Below the pieces are notes generated by a model. It was not told the origin of the DNA, searched no databases, and saw only the letters and a list, made by a program, of their open reading frames with translations. The position numbers and the translations under genes were made by a program. A stretch of 64,000 bases of DNA from positions 1 to 64,000 of the forward strand of contig JANWYG010000003.1 in NCBI GenBank assembly GCA_025057015.1. The letters run 5' to 3'. Shown here piece after piece: positions 8,984-18,070 of this stretch. This DNA is from Blastocatellia bacterium. GTDB lineage: Bacteria > Acidobacteriota > Blastocatellia > Chloracidobacteriales > JADJPF01. Every line of letters begins with the position of its first letter. The first letter of the stretch is position 1.

Positions 8984-10804
8984 ATGAAAATAAGCGGACT
9001 TTTTTTGCTGCTGTATCTCTTCTTAGGGGTACAACATAAGCCTGAGGTGTATAACGAGCTGAAGAGAAGCTCTGACGAGCTTGCTGGATTGTTGCGGCGC
9101 TTCCCTCAAGATGCAGCAGAAGTACAGCCAATCATTTCGTATATCAAGAGCGAGCTTAAGCTGCGCGGGCTACGTTGGAAATCTTTTGAGCAAGGCGAAG
9201 TCATTGCTAATGACTTGTTTGTCGTCTACCCAGTTCGAGTTGAACTACTTGCTACGTATGAACGTTTGACCGATGCTCTTTTAAATATTGCGGCCTCGAA
9301 CTACATCATTGTGGTAGATGAGGTAGAGGTAGAGGCGGCTGAAATAAAGGCACCATTGGTCTCATTAGCAGCTAAGCTCGTGATGCTTATATATACAATT
9401 CGTCCGCAAACAGTTGAGCAACTTCGAAGGCAAGTGCATAAGGATCCTGCAGCTCAGCTTATTTTTTTGCGTCGGTCGATAGAGACCGTCCTACCGCTTT
9501 ATGAATCAAGGGTAGGTTGTTGGACGGCAATGCGGACTTTGGGCAGGCTTTTTCCTCGCTCTCTTGAAGTAGTTATGACGGAGTTTCGCTATACTGATGC
9601 GCAGGTAGAGCTGAAAGCAGTCTCTCGGGTTGCTTCGGCCGGGCAGCAGTTAGAAGCCGCTATGCGATCGAGTGGAATATTTTCGCAGGTGGAGCTTTTT
9701 CGGGAAGGGCCGTTTTTCAGTATAACTGCCTCTGTGGATGTCTCGAAGGCCTATCAGCAGTGGCTCGAAGGAGTTGACACTTCTGATACGAAGGGCCTAG
9801 CGCGAGATCCTTTCCGGAGTCTATACACTTATGAGCAGCTTACTCAAGGTGCGGCTTATCCACCTCTTGAAGAACGTATAGAGGAATATTTGAAATCTCT
9901 GTCTGTCCAAGCTCAGTCGCGGATAGCACCTTTTCTGGTGGCTGAACTTTCCCTTGCTGGGGTTTTCTACAGCCAGAATGTGCGGGGTGCTATATTTAAG
10001 ACTCCGGATGAAAGAGAGGTCTATGCTGCTGTCGGTGCGTATTGCTACAACGGGCGCTTTGCTGATTTACAGCAAGGCAAGGCTGTTTTTGAAGAAGAGA
10101 CGGTTAGAGATGGTAAGGTTTATAGAACTCAGGTAGTAAAGGCTGTGGAGTCAAGTTGTCTTACTGCTGCAAGGTCGGTACAGCCAAACATAGATCCGAA
10201 TACGGAAGTTCTGCTCAGAGAGCGTCTGTCTCGGATTACATCTACTTTGAGTTACACAAACGTGGATCTTTACAACATACTGCCTGTGCTCAGCGAGCTA
10301 GCGCAATTTAACTATGTTCTTGCTAGCGACGTGTCACGTAATTGTGGGAGCTTCAGTCGTGAACGGGCACCTTTTGTAGAGCAAGTCTTGTCTATCTTGC
10401 GGCAGAATGGGCTAGGTGCTATCGATGTTGCAGGAGTCTTTGTAATATTTGCTGGCAAGCATCCACCTCAGGGACGTGTCGTAGGCTATAGTGTCGATGT
10501 GGATACGGCTCGGTTTGCTAATCTGGAGCAGCCAGTAGAGACTATAGATCTAGCGATAACGCAGCTTCCGCTCGGTAAAGTTCTTGATTCTGTAGGAGCG
10601 AAATATGGAGTTCGTTTCGCTATAGGTGAAAATGAGAGTCTGCAGCTTGTAACTGCTACCATGAAAGATGTAAGGTGGGATGTGGCAATCCTAGCTTGTT
10701 TAAGAGCTTGTGGACTAGCAGCTCTTGTCGAAGCAGACAGAGTAGTTGTCACGACTAGTGAAGAGCTAGCGAGATTACATACTCAAGGCAAAGTTAAGTT
10801 TTAA
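8984..10804 (+). CDS. Fused PilO/PilN/PilP/secretin-N-like protein (possible type IV pilus alignment mimic)
   Basis: 606 residues. The N-terminus is hydrophobic (ISGLFLLLYLFLGV, residues 3-16), a signal or anchor. By reading I recognise in order: a PilO-like domain (about 20-130; FVVYPVRVELLATYERL then YIIVVDEVEVE); a PilN/GspL C-terminal-like domain (about 175-252; ending FSQVELFREGPFFSITASV); a PilP-like segment (about 273-385; ARDPFRSL, then ELSLAGV, RGAIFKTPD, GKAVFEEE); and two STN/secretin-N-like domains (about 420-492 and 518-592). In ordinary pilus systems these are separate proteins encoded as pilMNOPQ. No other pilus gene lies nearby. The gene follows the hybrid kinase by 4 nt. Assignment is by pattern and not confirmed by profile search. 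Confidence 0.6.
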   Translation: MKISGLFLLLYLFLGVQHKPEVYNELKRSSDELAGLLRRFPQDAAEVQPIISYIKSELKLRGLRWKSFEQGEVIANDLFVVYPVRVELLATYERLTDALLNIAASNYIIVVDEVEVEAAEIKAPLVSLAAKLVMLIYTIRPQTVEQLRRQVHKDPAAQLIFLRRSIETVLPLYESRVGCWTAMRTLGRLFPRSLEVVMTEFRYTDAQVELKAVSRVASAGQQLEAAMRSSGIFSQVELFREGPFFSITASVDVSKAYQQWLEGVDTSDTKGLARDPFRSLYTYEQLTQGAAYPPLEERIEEYLKSLSVQAQSRIAPFLVAELSLAGVFYSQNVRGAIFKTPDEREVYAAVGAYCYNGRFADLQQGKAVFEEETVRDGKVYRTQVVKAVESSCLTAARSVQPNIDPNTEVLLRERLSRITSTLSYTNVDLYNILPVLSELAQFNYVLASDVSRNCGSFSRERAPFVEQVLSILRQNGLGAIDVAGVFVIFAGKHPPQGRVVGYSVDVDTARFANLEQPVETIDLAITQLPLGKVLDSVGAKYGVRFAIGENESLQLVTATMKDVRWDVAILACLRACGLAALVEADRVVVTTSEELARLHTQGKVKF

Positions 10805-10832
10805 GGATTATTTAAATGAAGGCCGGGGTGGT

Positions 10833-12062
10833 ATGCAAGAAAGAGTGCTTTCCATGATATCTGGTCGCACCGATGTGGGTGTGGTGCGTAGCAATAATGA
10901 GGACAATTTCTTGATAGCTGACTTGGCTCAAGGGATTAGCCTTCCTGAAAATAGTCAATTACTCAAGTCTTTGTCAGAGAATTTGTTGTTACTTGTTGTA
11001 TCTGATGGAATGGGAGGAGCATCGTATGGCGAAGTTGCAAGCGAACTCGCTGTGCTAACTATCAAGGATTCGCTTGTACGGATCGGCCATAATCACCTGC
11101 CCCAGGATCGGTTAGTAGCGGCAGTAGAAGAGGCAAATCAGTTAATCTGGAATGAATCGCAGCGTAATGCTCATATGCGAGGAATGGGTGCTACGGTGAC
11201 TGCTGCGATGATAGAAGGCAATCGAGCATTTGTTGCCGAAGTAGGTGATAGCCGTGCCTATCTTATCCGCGATGGTAGGATTAAACAGATCACTTCAGAT
11301 CAATCACTTGTGTCACATCTAGTTTCTAGGGGAGTAATTAGTGAAGAAGAAGCTGCGACCTACCCTCGGCGTAATGTTGTACTGCAGGCGTTAGGCGTAA
11401 ACGAAGTGATCAAAGTCGCAGTAGATGTCGTGGATTTATGTCAAAATGACCGGCTATTGCTTTGTAGCGATGGTCTTTATAGTCTGTTTTCTGCTGACGA
11501 GCTGCTTTATTATGGTACGATGCAGAATGTTGGCGAAGCTTGTGAGCTGATGATACGCTTGGCTAGAGAGCGCGGAGCGCCTGACAATGTAACTGTAATA
11601 CTGGCAGAGTTTAGAGGCGACGGATTGCAAGTAAGCCCTGGGCGCAGGATGTTGACTGAGTCGCTACACAGATTAGCAGCATACGATCCAGATCTACCTG
11701 TTGAAAAGAGCCATAAACGTACGCAACTACTTGGTGAAACTGGCATAACTTACAGGTACTACTCAGGACCAAACGTCAGGTTAAGAGTAACTGATAATTT
11801 GTCGGCTTTTCCGCAAAGCAGTGATGTAGTATCAGAGCTGAGGAAGCTAAAAGAGAAGCTGGTAGAATGTCGGGTTTGCCTGCAGAATAAGATAGAGACT
11901 GTAGAGCAGGCCACCACTTGGCTTGCATCTCAGGGTATACATTTTACAGATAGAATTACGGTGTTGGAGCTTATAGGTGAGGGTTTAAAACACTTCGAAG
12001 TGCTTTCCAGTGTTGTCGAGCAGCTAAGAGAAAGGTTTGAAAACGGGCTAGATGATTCCTAA
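10833..12062 (+). CDS. PP2C-family Ser/Thr protein phosphatase with C-terminal extension
   Basis: 409 residues. PP2C motifs run in order over about residues 8-262: TDVGVVRSNNEDN, VVSDGMGGASYGEVAS (metal-binding Asp and Gly-Gly), GMGATVTAAM, VGDSRAYLIRDG, LLLCSDGLYSLF and GAPDNVTVILAEF. The last 140 residues are unassigned and may bind a partner. It would reverse phosphorylation by Ser/Thr kinases such as the one at 17079-18032. The ATG at 10833 has a GGGGTGG site just upstream; Met8 is an alternative. Its end overlaps convergently with the 12048-14234 gene by 15 nt. Confidence 0.93.
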   Translation: MQERVLSMISGRTDVGVVRSNNEDNFLIADLAQGISLPENSQLLKSLSENLLLLVVSDGMGGASYGEVASELAVLTIKDSLVRIGHNHLPQDRLVAAVEEANQLIWNESQRNAHMRGMGATVTAAMIEGNRAFVAEVGDSRAYLIRDGRIKQITSDQSLVSHLVSRGVISEEEAATYPRRNVVLQALGVNEVIKVAVDVVDLCQNDRLLLCSDGLYSLFSADELLYYGTMQNVGEACELMIRLARERGAPDNVTVILAEFRGDGLQVSPGRRMLTESLHRLAAYDPDLPVEKSHKRTQLLGETGITYRYYSGPNVRLRVTDNLSAFPQSSDVVSELRKLKEKLVECRVCLQNKIETVEQATTWLASQGIHFTDRITVLELIGEGLKHFEVLSSVVEQLRERFENGLDDS

Positions 12063-14234
12063 CTGCCGATACTTCTGTAGAGTACGGTTTGCAGTGTCTT
12101 CGTCAAAAGGTTGCTCTTGTAGTACGGAACGATTCTTTATATTCTCATAAAGGCTTGCAAAGAGTGTTGCTAGTACGTGTATGCGCTCTCGCAGCTGTTC
12201 TAAGTGTTGTTGAGTGATAGGCCGTTTACGCTCGGCTATTAGCGTGGCACAGTGTAGCAAATCATTGAAGGTACGCTTCATTTCTACTCTGTCAGAATAG
12301 AACACTTTTGGGAGGAACTTTACGAGATAAGCTTGCAGAGGACGCATTAGGGAGTTCAAAAAGAGCCGTAGATCGAGCTCTTGTGCTGTTTGGAGCTTTT
12401 GCTCTAGTTCCTGTTCAGCGAGAGTACACAGTTTCCACACACACCAAGTATGCTCGCGAACTAACATCGAGTCTTGTAAGCGCCTTCGGTAATCTTGATC
12501 GAGGTCGGTACGTTTTAGGTTGGGAATATAGGTTTGAGCAATGTAGACATAGTTTTCTTGCAATACTCTGCCAAGTATGCCTATACTGTCTTCTACCCGC
12601 TTGATATATTCTTCCAAAGGACTTTGCTCGTCTAGATGGCTTAAATGTCCACGTTGGCCAAAAACGCGTTCGGCTTCCATTTCTAGTGTAAACGCTATGC
12701 TGTCAAAACGGCCGGACATCTTACCTTCTGACGGGTAGGTCTTCAGAAACGCTATTAGCTTGCGTATGTTGTCTTCTACTAAGCGGAACCAGTAGTAGGT
12801 CAACTGGTATGCTGTCAGATCATCTTTGTTGGGGCTGATCCGAGCAACGATTCTGATCAATCGGTTCAGTTCAAGCAGGGTTGGAATTACATATCGACGT
12901 TCTATCTTGCTCTCGAAAGAGACTTTTCGGAAGGCTTCCTGTAAGCGTGGATCGAGTACGGTACGCTCGATGTAGTAGCGATATTTGCGCTTTACTTGTG
13001 GATTGAAATAGCTAAGCTCACGTATTACCTTCACGGCGAAATAGATGAAGCTTTTTAAGTTGAGGAAAGGTAATTGTGGCCTTTCTTTATATTTTTCTTG
13101 GCGGATCACTTTTTTAAGGTGTTCGTTTCCAAGTTTTAGTACCTCTAGTCGTTTTGCATAAGATTCATCTAGTCGAGCAGTTGGGTGTGACTCGTAATAA
13201 GTGTCTATGGTTTGTGTAAGCAGTCGTAGGAATTCTATCGCTTCAAGCAAGAAAGATTCTTGTATGTTGCCGCTGCTACGCATGGTAGGTAGACTTTGTG
13301 AGCGATTAAGAAGCAGCATGCTCTGCTCTATCAGGCACGTCAATAACTGTGCTTTTTCCTCTATTACATGTCCTGCAGAGGTGCGCCTGAAATCGGCAAG
13401 TGCTCGATAGACTTCCTTTAGGCTTAGTGAAAGATCTTGTGCCAGTTCTGGCAGCTGGTTTTGGTTTGACTGCAGTTGTAGAAAGCTATCTGCAAGCGAT
13501 ATTATCGATTGCCGCAGCAAAGCTTCTGCTTGTATTCTGTTCGTATCAGCGGAGGAGACTTCGTTTACAAAGTCCAGCATTTCCGTTACCTGCTCGGATT
13601 CTCGTTTCCGCTGGGACTTAAAGTACTCCTTAAGTTGGGGTAGAATGCGATCGTCTATAGCGTCTAGCAAGTCTTCTGCTTGTTTGTTTTGTACGCTAGT
13701 TGCAAGCAACAACCTTAGCTGTTCGAAGTTTGTGAATGCTTTTACTAGGTCTAGCTCTGGTGATTTGACTTTGTTGTATTCATCGACGCTAACAGTGGAG
13801 CTACGGCGAATTCGGTAAGTCTCGCGTAAATAATGCACTTCTGGCTTGACTACAAGTATGCAGCTGATCACTCGGTTTACTATATCAAGCAGAAACAGAC
13901 TCTTTTTGGCAGAGTTTTCCATAGTGGGTTGCCCGAGAGGATCACGTTCATCTAGATAGTCTATGTTTTGCTGAAGTATCAGTATCAGCTCTAGGTCCGT
14001 ATAAAGCTGTGCCAGCGCAAGCTTCTGCTCATCTGTCTTTGTTAAACGGAGAAAGTGTATGAATTCAACTTGCTGCTCATCTAGTGGTAGCCGTTCATCG
14101 GAAAGTATATGCTTTGCGATGATTTGAGTATGATCCGTGAGCAGATCCATCTCGGTCTCTATATGAGCTTCTTCTGTTGGCCCTAAATCAGTCTCGGTGA
14201 GATTCAGCTCACCTTCAACAGGATTGTCTTGCAT
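12048..14234 (-). CDS. Unrecognised 728-residue helical protein
   Basis: No family recognised. The protein begins with an acidic Glu/Asp/Thr-rich tail (about residues 1-35) and is then almost wholly amphipathic, Leu/Gln/Arg-rich and probably alpha-helical, with no signal peptide, membrane segment or nucleotide-binding motif. Helical regions such as LRLLLATSVQNKQAEDLLDA suggest stacked helices or coiled coils, hence a cytosolic scaffold. It starts 8 nt after the stop of the 219-residue gene, so the two form an operon. It converges with the PP2C gene and overlaps it by 15 nt. A role in phospho-signalling is suggested only by that neighbour. Confidence 0.75.
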   Translation of the reverse strand: MQDNPVEGELNLTETDLGPTEEAHIETEMDLLTDHTQIIAKHILSDERLPLDEQQVEFIHFLRLTKTDEQKLALAQLYTDLELILILQQNIDYLDERDPLGQPTMENSAKKSLFLLDIVNRVISCILVVKPEVHYLRETYRIRRSSTVSVDEYNKVKSPELDLVKAFTNFEQLRLLLATSVQNKQAEDLLDAIDDRILPQLKEYFKSQRKRESEQVTEMLDFVNEVSSADTNRIQAEALLRQSIISLADSFLQLQSNQNQLPELAQDLSLSLKEVYRALADFRRTSAGHVIEEKAQLLTCLIEQSMLLLNRSQSLPTMRSSGNIQESFLLEAIEFLRLLTQTIDTYYESHPTARLDESYAKRLEVLKLGNEHLKKVIRQEKYKERPQLPFLNLKSFIYFAVKVIRELSYFNPQVKRKYRYYIERTVLDPRLQEAFRKVSFESKIERRYVIPTLLELNRLIRIVARISPNKDDLTAYQLTYYWFRLVEDNIRKLIAFLKTYPSEGKMSGRFDSIAFTLEMEAERVFGQRGHLSHLDEQSPLEEYIKRVEDSIGILGRVLQENYVYIAQTYIPNLKRTDLDQDYRRRLQDSMLVREHTWCVWKLCTLAEQELEQKLQTAQELDLRLFLNSLMRPLQAYLVKFLPKVFYSDRVEMKRTFNDLLHCATLIAERKRPITQQHLEQLRERIHVLATLFASLYENIKNRSVLQEQPFDEDTANRTLQKYRQLGII

Positions 14235-14242
14235 AAGCCTTT

Positions 14243-14902
14243 TTAGAGATGTTTTAAAGCGGCTTTTAAATAATTTACGCGGTGCTGTAGCAGCCGCAAC
14301 TCGAAGTTAATCTTGTTAGGCTTTTCCTCTAATGTAGAGGAAGATAGTTGATACTCCGCAAGTTTCAGTTCATAGTCTAACCAGGCCTTAAGACCAGCCG
14401 TACCTTGCTGCTCGAACACTGCCTGCCAGGTAAAAGGACGTTCTCCTGGGGGAGGAGTTGGGCCTGGGCCTAGCTCTCTTTCTAATCGTTTGATCAGGCC
14501 TTGAGTAGAGATATCTCCTGGTTTTTTGAGATTGAGGTTTTCTGCAGCGGTATCAAGTAGTAGAGCTTTGACTTGTAGAGTGGTCTGAATGGCCAGCTTT
14601 AGTATACCTAGCTCGACTTTGCGTTGCTGTTCGTCTGCAGTAGTTTGTTGGACTACTGCTTGTTGAAGTTGTATTGCTTGCATCACTTGTTCAGGGCCGT
14701 GTTGGGTGAACAACATTTCCCAATCGCCGTTGAAGCGTTTGCCTACTTCGAGATATGGATCTCCAAAGATGTCTTTGAGCAGCTCGTACGTCAATTGCCT
14801 GCCGCGATTTATGTGCAGTCGCTCTGCGCCCAGAGGAGGGAGTTTGTGATACTCCATGATCTTTTCCGCACGCTTAATCATCTCGGCTTGAGATAAAGGC
14901 AT
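14243..14902 (-). CDS. Unrecognised 219-residue helical protein
   Basis: No family recognised. The sequence is helical and Gln-rich in the middle (about residues 78-98), has a Pro-rich turn (about 145-155) and ends in a long Leu/Glu/Lys helix. There is no signal peptide, membrane segment or metal-binding cluster. The ATG at 14900-14902 has a strong GGAGG site 5 nt upstream. It is first of a two-gene operon with the 728-residue gene. Its 110-nt leader holds a hairpin plus T-run (14927-14962), so transcription may be attenuated before the start codon. Confidence 0.75.
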   Translation of the reverse strand: MPLSQAEMIKRAEKIMEYHKLPPLGAERLHINRGRQLTYELLKDIFGDPYLEVGKRFNGDWEMLFTQHGPEQVMQAIQLQQAVVQQTTADEQQRKVELGILKLAIQTTLQVKALLLDTAAENLNLKKPGDISTQGLIKRLERELGPGPTPPPGERPFTWQAVFEQQGTAGLKAWLDYELKLAEYQLSSSTLEEKPNKINFELRLLQHRVNYLKAALKHL

Positions 14903-14926
14903 ACTTCCTCCGAGAAGACAGGTGGT

Positions 14927-14962
14927 AAAAAAGCGGGCCGAAATACCTTATTCGGACCCGCT
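14927..14962 (-). terminator. Rho-independent terminator-like hairpin in the leader of the 14902 gene
   Basis: On the minus strand, AGCGGGTCCGA pairs with TCGGCCCGCT (one bulge) around an A/T-rich loop, followed immediately by six Ts. It lies only 25 nt upstream of the ATG at 14902. The gene on the other side (S41 protease) is on plus, so nothing upstream obviously needs terminating. An attenuator in the operon's own leader is the simplest reading. Confidence 0.6.
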
Positions 14963-15018
14963 CTAGCGGAGTTATTCCAGGAACTAAGTGTTCCGTCAAC
15001 ATATTATTCATCTGGATG

Positions 15019-15047
15019 AAAATATACAAGCTGGTTGAGTTGGTCAA
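15019..15047 (-). promoter_or_regulatory. Candidate sigma70-type promoter for the two-gene unknown operon
   Basis: On minus, TTGACC (15047-15042) and TATTTT (15024-15019) are separated by 17 nt. The predicted transcript starts near 15012 and runs through a small GGAAC/GTTCC hairpin (14980-14994) and then the terminator-like hairpin before the 14902 start codon. The site overlaps the upstream region of the divergent S41 protease gene. Confidence 0.45.
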
Positions 15048-15091
15048 AATATATTTGATGACCTATACTAATTTATATTAAGGAGATGGCT

Positions 15092-16636
15092 ATGGTCAGT
15101 TCGAATCGCAGGCTCGTGATACTGCTGCTGCTTGCCGCTGCGGTGCTCACTGCAGCAGTCCCGATAAATGATAGGGCTATCGTTACAGATTCTTTTCTGG
15201 AAGCTTTTGCCCTTGCTGAAGCTCATTACGCTGGAAAAATCGATTACGACCGTGTGACTTCAGCTTCTATACTGGGCATGCTCAGGGCGCTAGATCCGCA
15301 TTCAGATTATGACACTCGTGAAGAGTATATGGAACTTCGCTCGCAGCAGCAGAGCGAATACTTTGGAATAGGAGCTACCGTGGCCCAGCGTCAAAATAAA
15401 GTTTACATCATTTCCCCTTTCGCTAACACGCCGGCAATGCGTGCTGGGCTCAAGTATGGCGATCAAATAGTGGAAGTAGACGGTCAGTCGACTGAAGGGT
15501 GGAATTCGGCAAAGGTGTCTTCTCATCTCAAAGGTCCGCGAGGTACTCAAGTGCGCGTTAAAGTGCTGCGACCAGGCAGTTCCCAACCCATAGAGGTTAG
15601 CATATCTCGCGCTGCTGTCTCGTTACCGTCGATAACTAATGCGTATATGATCAAGCCAGGCATAGGGTACATTTGGCTTCAGCGATCCTTTGCTCGTACC
15701 TCGGCTGAAGAAATGACTGCTGCTGTAGCTAAACTCAAACAGCAAAATATGAAGAAGTTGATACTTGACCTACGGGATAATGGCGGTGGCTTAGTCCAAG
15801 CCGCCCTAGATATACTAGAGATGTTTATTCCGCAGGGACAGGTTTTGCTGTCGGTCAAGGGCAGGCAGGAGGTAAATAACAGAACTTTGGAGTCTAGAAA
15901 TCCTGCACCTGAGACATTTCCTTTGGCGGTTGTCATCAACAATGCTAGTGCAAGTGCTTCGGAGATAGTCGCTGGCGCTTTGCAAGATCACGATCGTGCC
16001 ATCATCATAGGCGAAACAAGCTTCGGTAAGGGACTTGTACAAACTATCTTTCCCCTGTCGGAAGGTGCTGCACTTCGGCTGACTACAGCTAAATATTACA
16101 CTCCGAGCGGTCGTCTGATACAGCGCAGCTATGACGGCAATTCCTTGTATAGCTACTACGTAAATCGCGGCAAAAACGACAACTCCGATAGGCCACAGTT
16201 TAAAACTGATTCAGGTCGCCCTGTCTACGGCAGTGGAGGAATCACACCCGACATAGTCGTTAAGAGCCGTCGACTGACAACTAATCAGATTAAGCTGCAG
16301 GAACCTATCTTCCTGTTTACTCGGGAACTTGTAAACGGTCAAGTCAAGGGTCTTGAGAGCTTCAAAGTGGATAACGTCAACTTTAATCATGTGCTCAGAC
16401 CTGATGAGTTTCGCATCTCAGACCAAGTGCTCGAGGCTTTCAAGTTGTTTTTGCAAAATGCTGGCTTTGAGGTCAGATATTCTCCTTCGATAGTGGATGA
16501 TAATCGGGAGGTCGTGCGAATGCTGATCCGAGCTGAAGTGGTAACCGCAGCTTGTGGCTCTGAGACGGCACGACAGGTGTTTATAGAATCTGATCCTCAA
16601 GTACTACGCGCTATAGAAGAGCTGGAGAAAAAATGA
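15092..16636 (+). CDS. C-terminal processing peptidase, S41 family
   Basis: About 514 residues. An N-terminal hydrophobic segment (RLVILLLLAAAVLTAAVP) is a signal or anchor. The helical N-domain ends in LRALDPHSDY. A PDZ domain follows (about 90-175; ISPFANTPAMRAGLKYGDQIVEVDG), then the S41 core with NNASASASEIVAGAL (catalytic Ser) and GETSFGKGLVQT (catalytic Lys). It cleaves C-terminal tails of exported proteins in the periplasm. I chose the ATG at 15092 over 15086 because the AGGAG at 15081-15085 abuts the earlier ATG but is correctly spaced for the later one. It ends by ATGA overlap with trmL. Confidence 0.95.
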   Translation: MVSSNRRLVILLLLAAAVLTAAVPINDRAIVTDSFLEAFALAEAHYAGKIDYDRVTSASILGMLRALDPHSDYDTREEYMELRSQQQSEYFGIGATVAQRQNKVYIISPFANTPAMRAGLKYGDQIVEVDGQSTEGWNSAKVSSHLKGPRGTQVRVKVLRPGSSQPIEVSISRAAVSLPSITNAYMIKPGIGYIWLQRSFARTSAEEMTAAVAKLKQQNMKKLILDLRDNGGGLVQAALDILEMFIPQGQVLLSVKGRQEVNNRTLESRNPAPETFPLAVVINNASASASEIVAGALQDHDRAIIIGETSFGKGLVQTIFPLSEGAALRLTTAKYYTPSGRLIQRSYDGNSLYSYYVNRGKNDNSDRPQFKTDSGRPVYGSGGITPDIVVKSRRLTTNQIKLQEPIFLFTRELVNGQVKGLESFKVDNVNFNHVLRPDEFRISDQVLEAFKLFLQNAGFEVRYSPSIVDDNREVVRMLIRAEVVTAACGSETARQVFIESDPQVLRAIEELEKK

Positions 16637-17112
16637 TTAATATAGTCCTCGTAGAACCTGAGATACATCCTAACACGGGTAATATAGCGAGGCTCTGTGC
16701 CGCTACAGGTGCAGCTCTTCACCTGGTAGAGCCTCTGGGATTTCGCATAGATGCAGCGTCTATAAAACGCGCCGGTCTGGATTACTGGCCATATGTCAAG
16801 CTGCATAGATACCCAAGCTTGCGGGACTTTATGCAGTGCCACGGCGAACGTCGCCTCTGGTACTTCACTACTAAAGCCTCTATCTCCTACACGACTGTAG
16901 AATACCAAATCGGCGACTATCTACTGTTTGGCAGCGAGACTTCCGGTTTGCCAAAAGAGCTTCTCGAAGCTTCTCCACAGCGATGTTTGCGTATCCCGAT
17001 GAGCAATCGATATGTGCGTAGTCTCAATCTCGCAAATTGTGCAGCTATTGCTTTGTATGAAGCACTCAGGCAACTAGGCTACTCGGACGATTCTTGTTCC
17101 TCTTCTTCATAG
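16633..17112 (+). CDS. trmL: tRNA (cytidine/uridine-34 2'-O)-methyltransferase
   Basis: 159 residues, the full length for the TrmL/YibK group of SPOUT methyltransferases. Motifs: PEIHPNTGNIARLCAATG at the N-terminus, LLFGSETSGLP in the middle, and IPMSNRYVRSLNLANCAAI forming the C-terminal knotted SAM-binding site. It methylates the wobble ribose of tRNA-Leu species. The start overlaps the S41 protease stop (ATGA). The last 34 nt overlap convergently with the 3' end of the Ser/Thr kinase gene; the TrmL tail there (DDSCSSSS) is not conserved in the family and probably reflects the shared DNA. Confidence 0.94.
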   Translation: MINIVLVEPEIHPNTGNIARLCAATGAALHLVEPLGFRIDAASIKRAGLDYWPYVKLHRYPSLRDFMQCHGERRLWYFTTKASISYTTVEYQIGDYLLFGSETSGLPKELLEASPQRCLRIPMSNRYVRSLNLANCAAIALYEALRQLGYSDDSCSSSS

Positions 17113-18032
17113 TTGAGCGTCTTAGTAGCTGGATTGGAAAGATAGCTGCAGCTCCTACGATAGATCTCAACGAGCACTTCTTCGTATTCAGTTAGAAAAT
17201 CTATGACGGTTGGCTGCCGATCATACTTGTCTTTAGCGATGCTGCGTAAAATAACATTGTCAAGCAACATAGGCAGTTCGTTATTGTAGCTCGAAGGAGG
17301 AGGTGCATTTTCGCTGAGATGCCTCATCATTGCTATCTCTATGTGTTCACTACGAAACGGATGATGTCCTGTCAGTAGCTCGTATACTATCAGACCAAGT
17401 GCATAAAGATCGGTGCGCTGATCAAGTTCTTCTTCCTTCCATTGTTCAGGCGCAAGATAGTCTACCGTGCCGACGATGTTACCTACTTGTGTGATTGGTT
17501 GAAAGGGTGAGCCTGGTGGTGGTTCAAGTAGTTTTGCAATTCCAAAATCCAAAATCTTAACTTCTTCTTTACCGTCCTTTTCAAGAAGCATTATGTTTTC
17601 TGGCTTCAGATCTCGGTGTATTGCTCCGTGCTTGTGTATGCAATCGAGTGCCGAACATAAGGGCTGTAGGATCTTAAATACCCGTCCAACTGGCATAGGC
17701 AGTCGCTCGGTGCGCATTTGCTCGGCTAGCGTCTTTCCTTCGATGTATTCCATCACAAAGTATGGCAAGCCTATCTTGGTAAAGCCTGTATTAAGCAGAC
17801 GTACTATGCCTGGATGGCGGATCTTTTCAAGTAGCGCTATCTCTCTCTCGAAATACCTCTTGCGTAAAGCCTTCAGCCTGGTTATTTCACCGGCTTCCTG
17901 TACGAGAAACTTGATCGCTACGTCTGTATTCGTAATCAAGTCTCTGGCTTTGTACACTACACCTACCCCGCCCTCACCAAGCAGTTCGTAAACATCGTAT
18001 CTGTCGTCAAGCAGATTAGCGTTTTCAGACAC
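17079..18032 (-). CDS. Cytosolic Ser/Thr protein kinase (Hanks type)
   Basis: 317 residues. Complete kinase domain at about 12-280: Gly-rich loop LLGEGGVGVVY, catalytic-lysine segment VAIKFL, HRDLKPENIMLL catalytic loop, DFGIAKLL metal-binding motif, and APEQWKEEELDQRTDLYALG activation/APE region. Unlike PknB types it has no transmembrane or PASTA region; it ends in a short acidic tail (NYEEEEQESSE) after ATKTLN. Probably acts on cytosolic partners, and phospho-targets could be read by FHA domains such as the one at 60121-61806. Its 3' end overlaps trmL by 34 nt. Confidence 0.95.
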   Translation of the reverse strand: MSENANLLDDRYDVYELLGEGGVGVVYKARDLITNTDVAIKFLVQEAGEITRLKALRKRYFEREIALLEKIRHPGIVRLLNTGFTKIGLPYFVMEYIEGKTLAEQMRTERLPMPVGRVFKILQPLCSALDCIHKHGAIHRDLKPENIMLLEKDGKEEVKILDFGIAKLLEPPPGSPFQPITQVGNIVGTVDYLAPEQWKEEELDQRTDLYALGLIVYELLTGHHPFRSEHIEIAMMRHLSENAPPPSSYNNELPMLLDNVILRSIAKDKYDRQPTVIDFLTEYEEVLVEIYRRSCSYLSNPATKTLNYEEEEQESSE

Positions 18033-18070
18033 TCTTCTTTTTGGAATAAGAAGAACTAAAATATTCTAAC

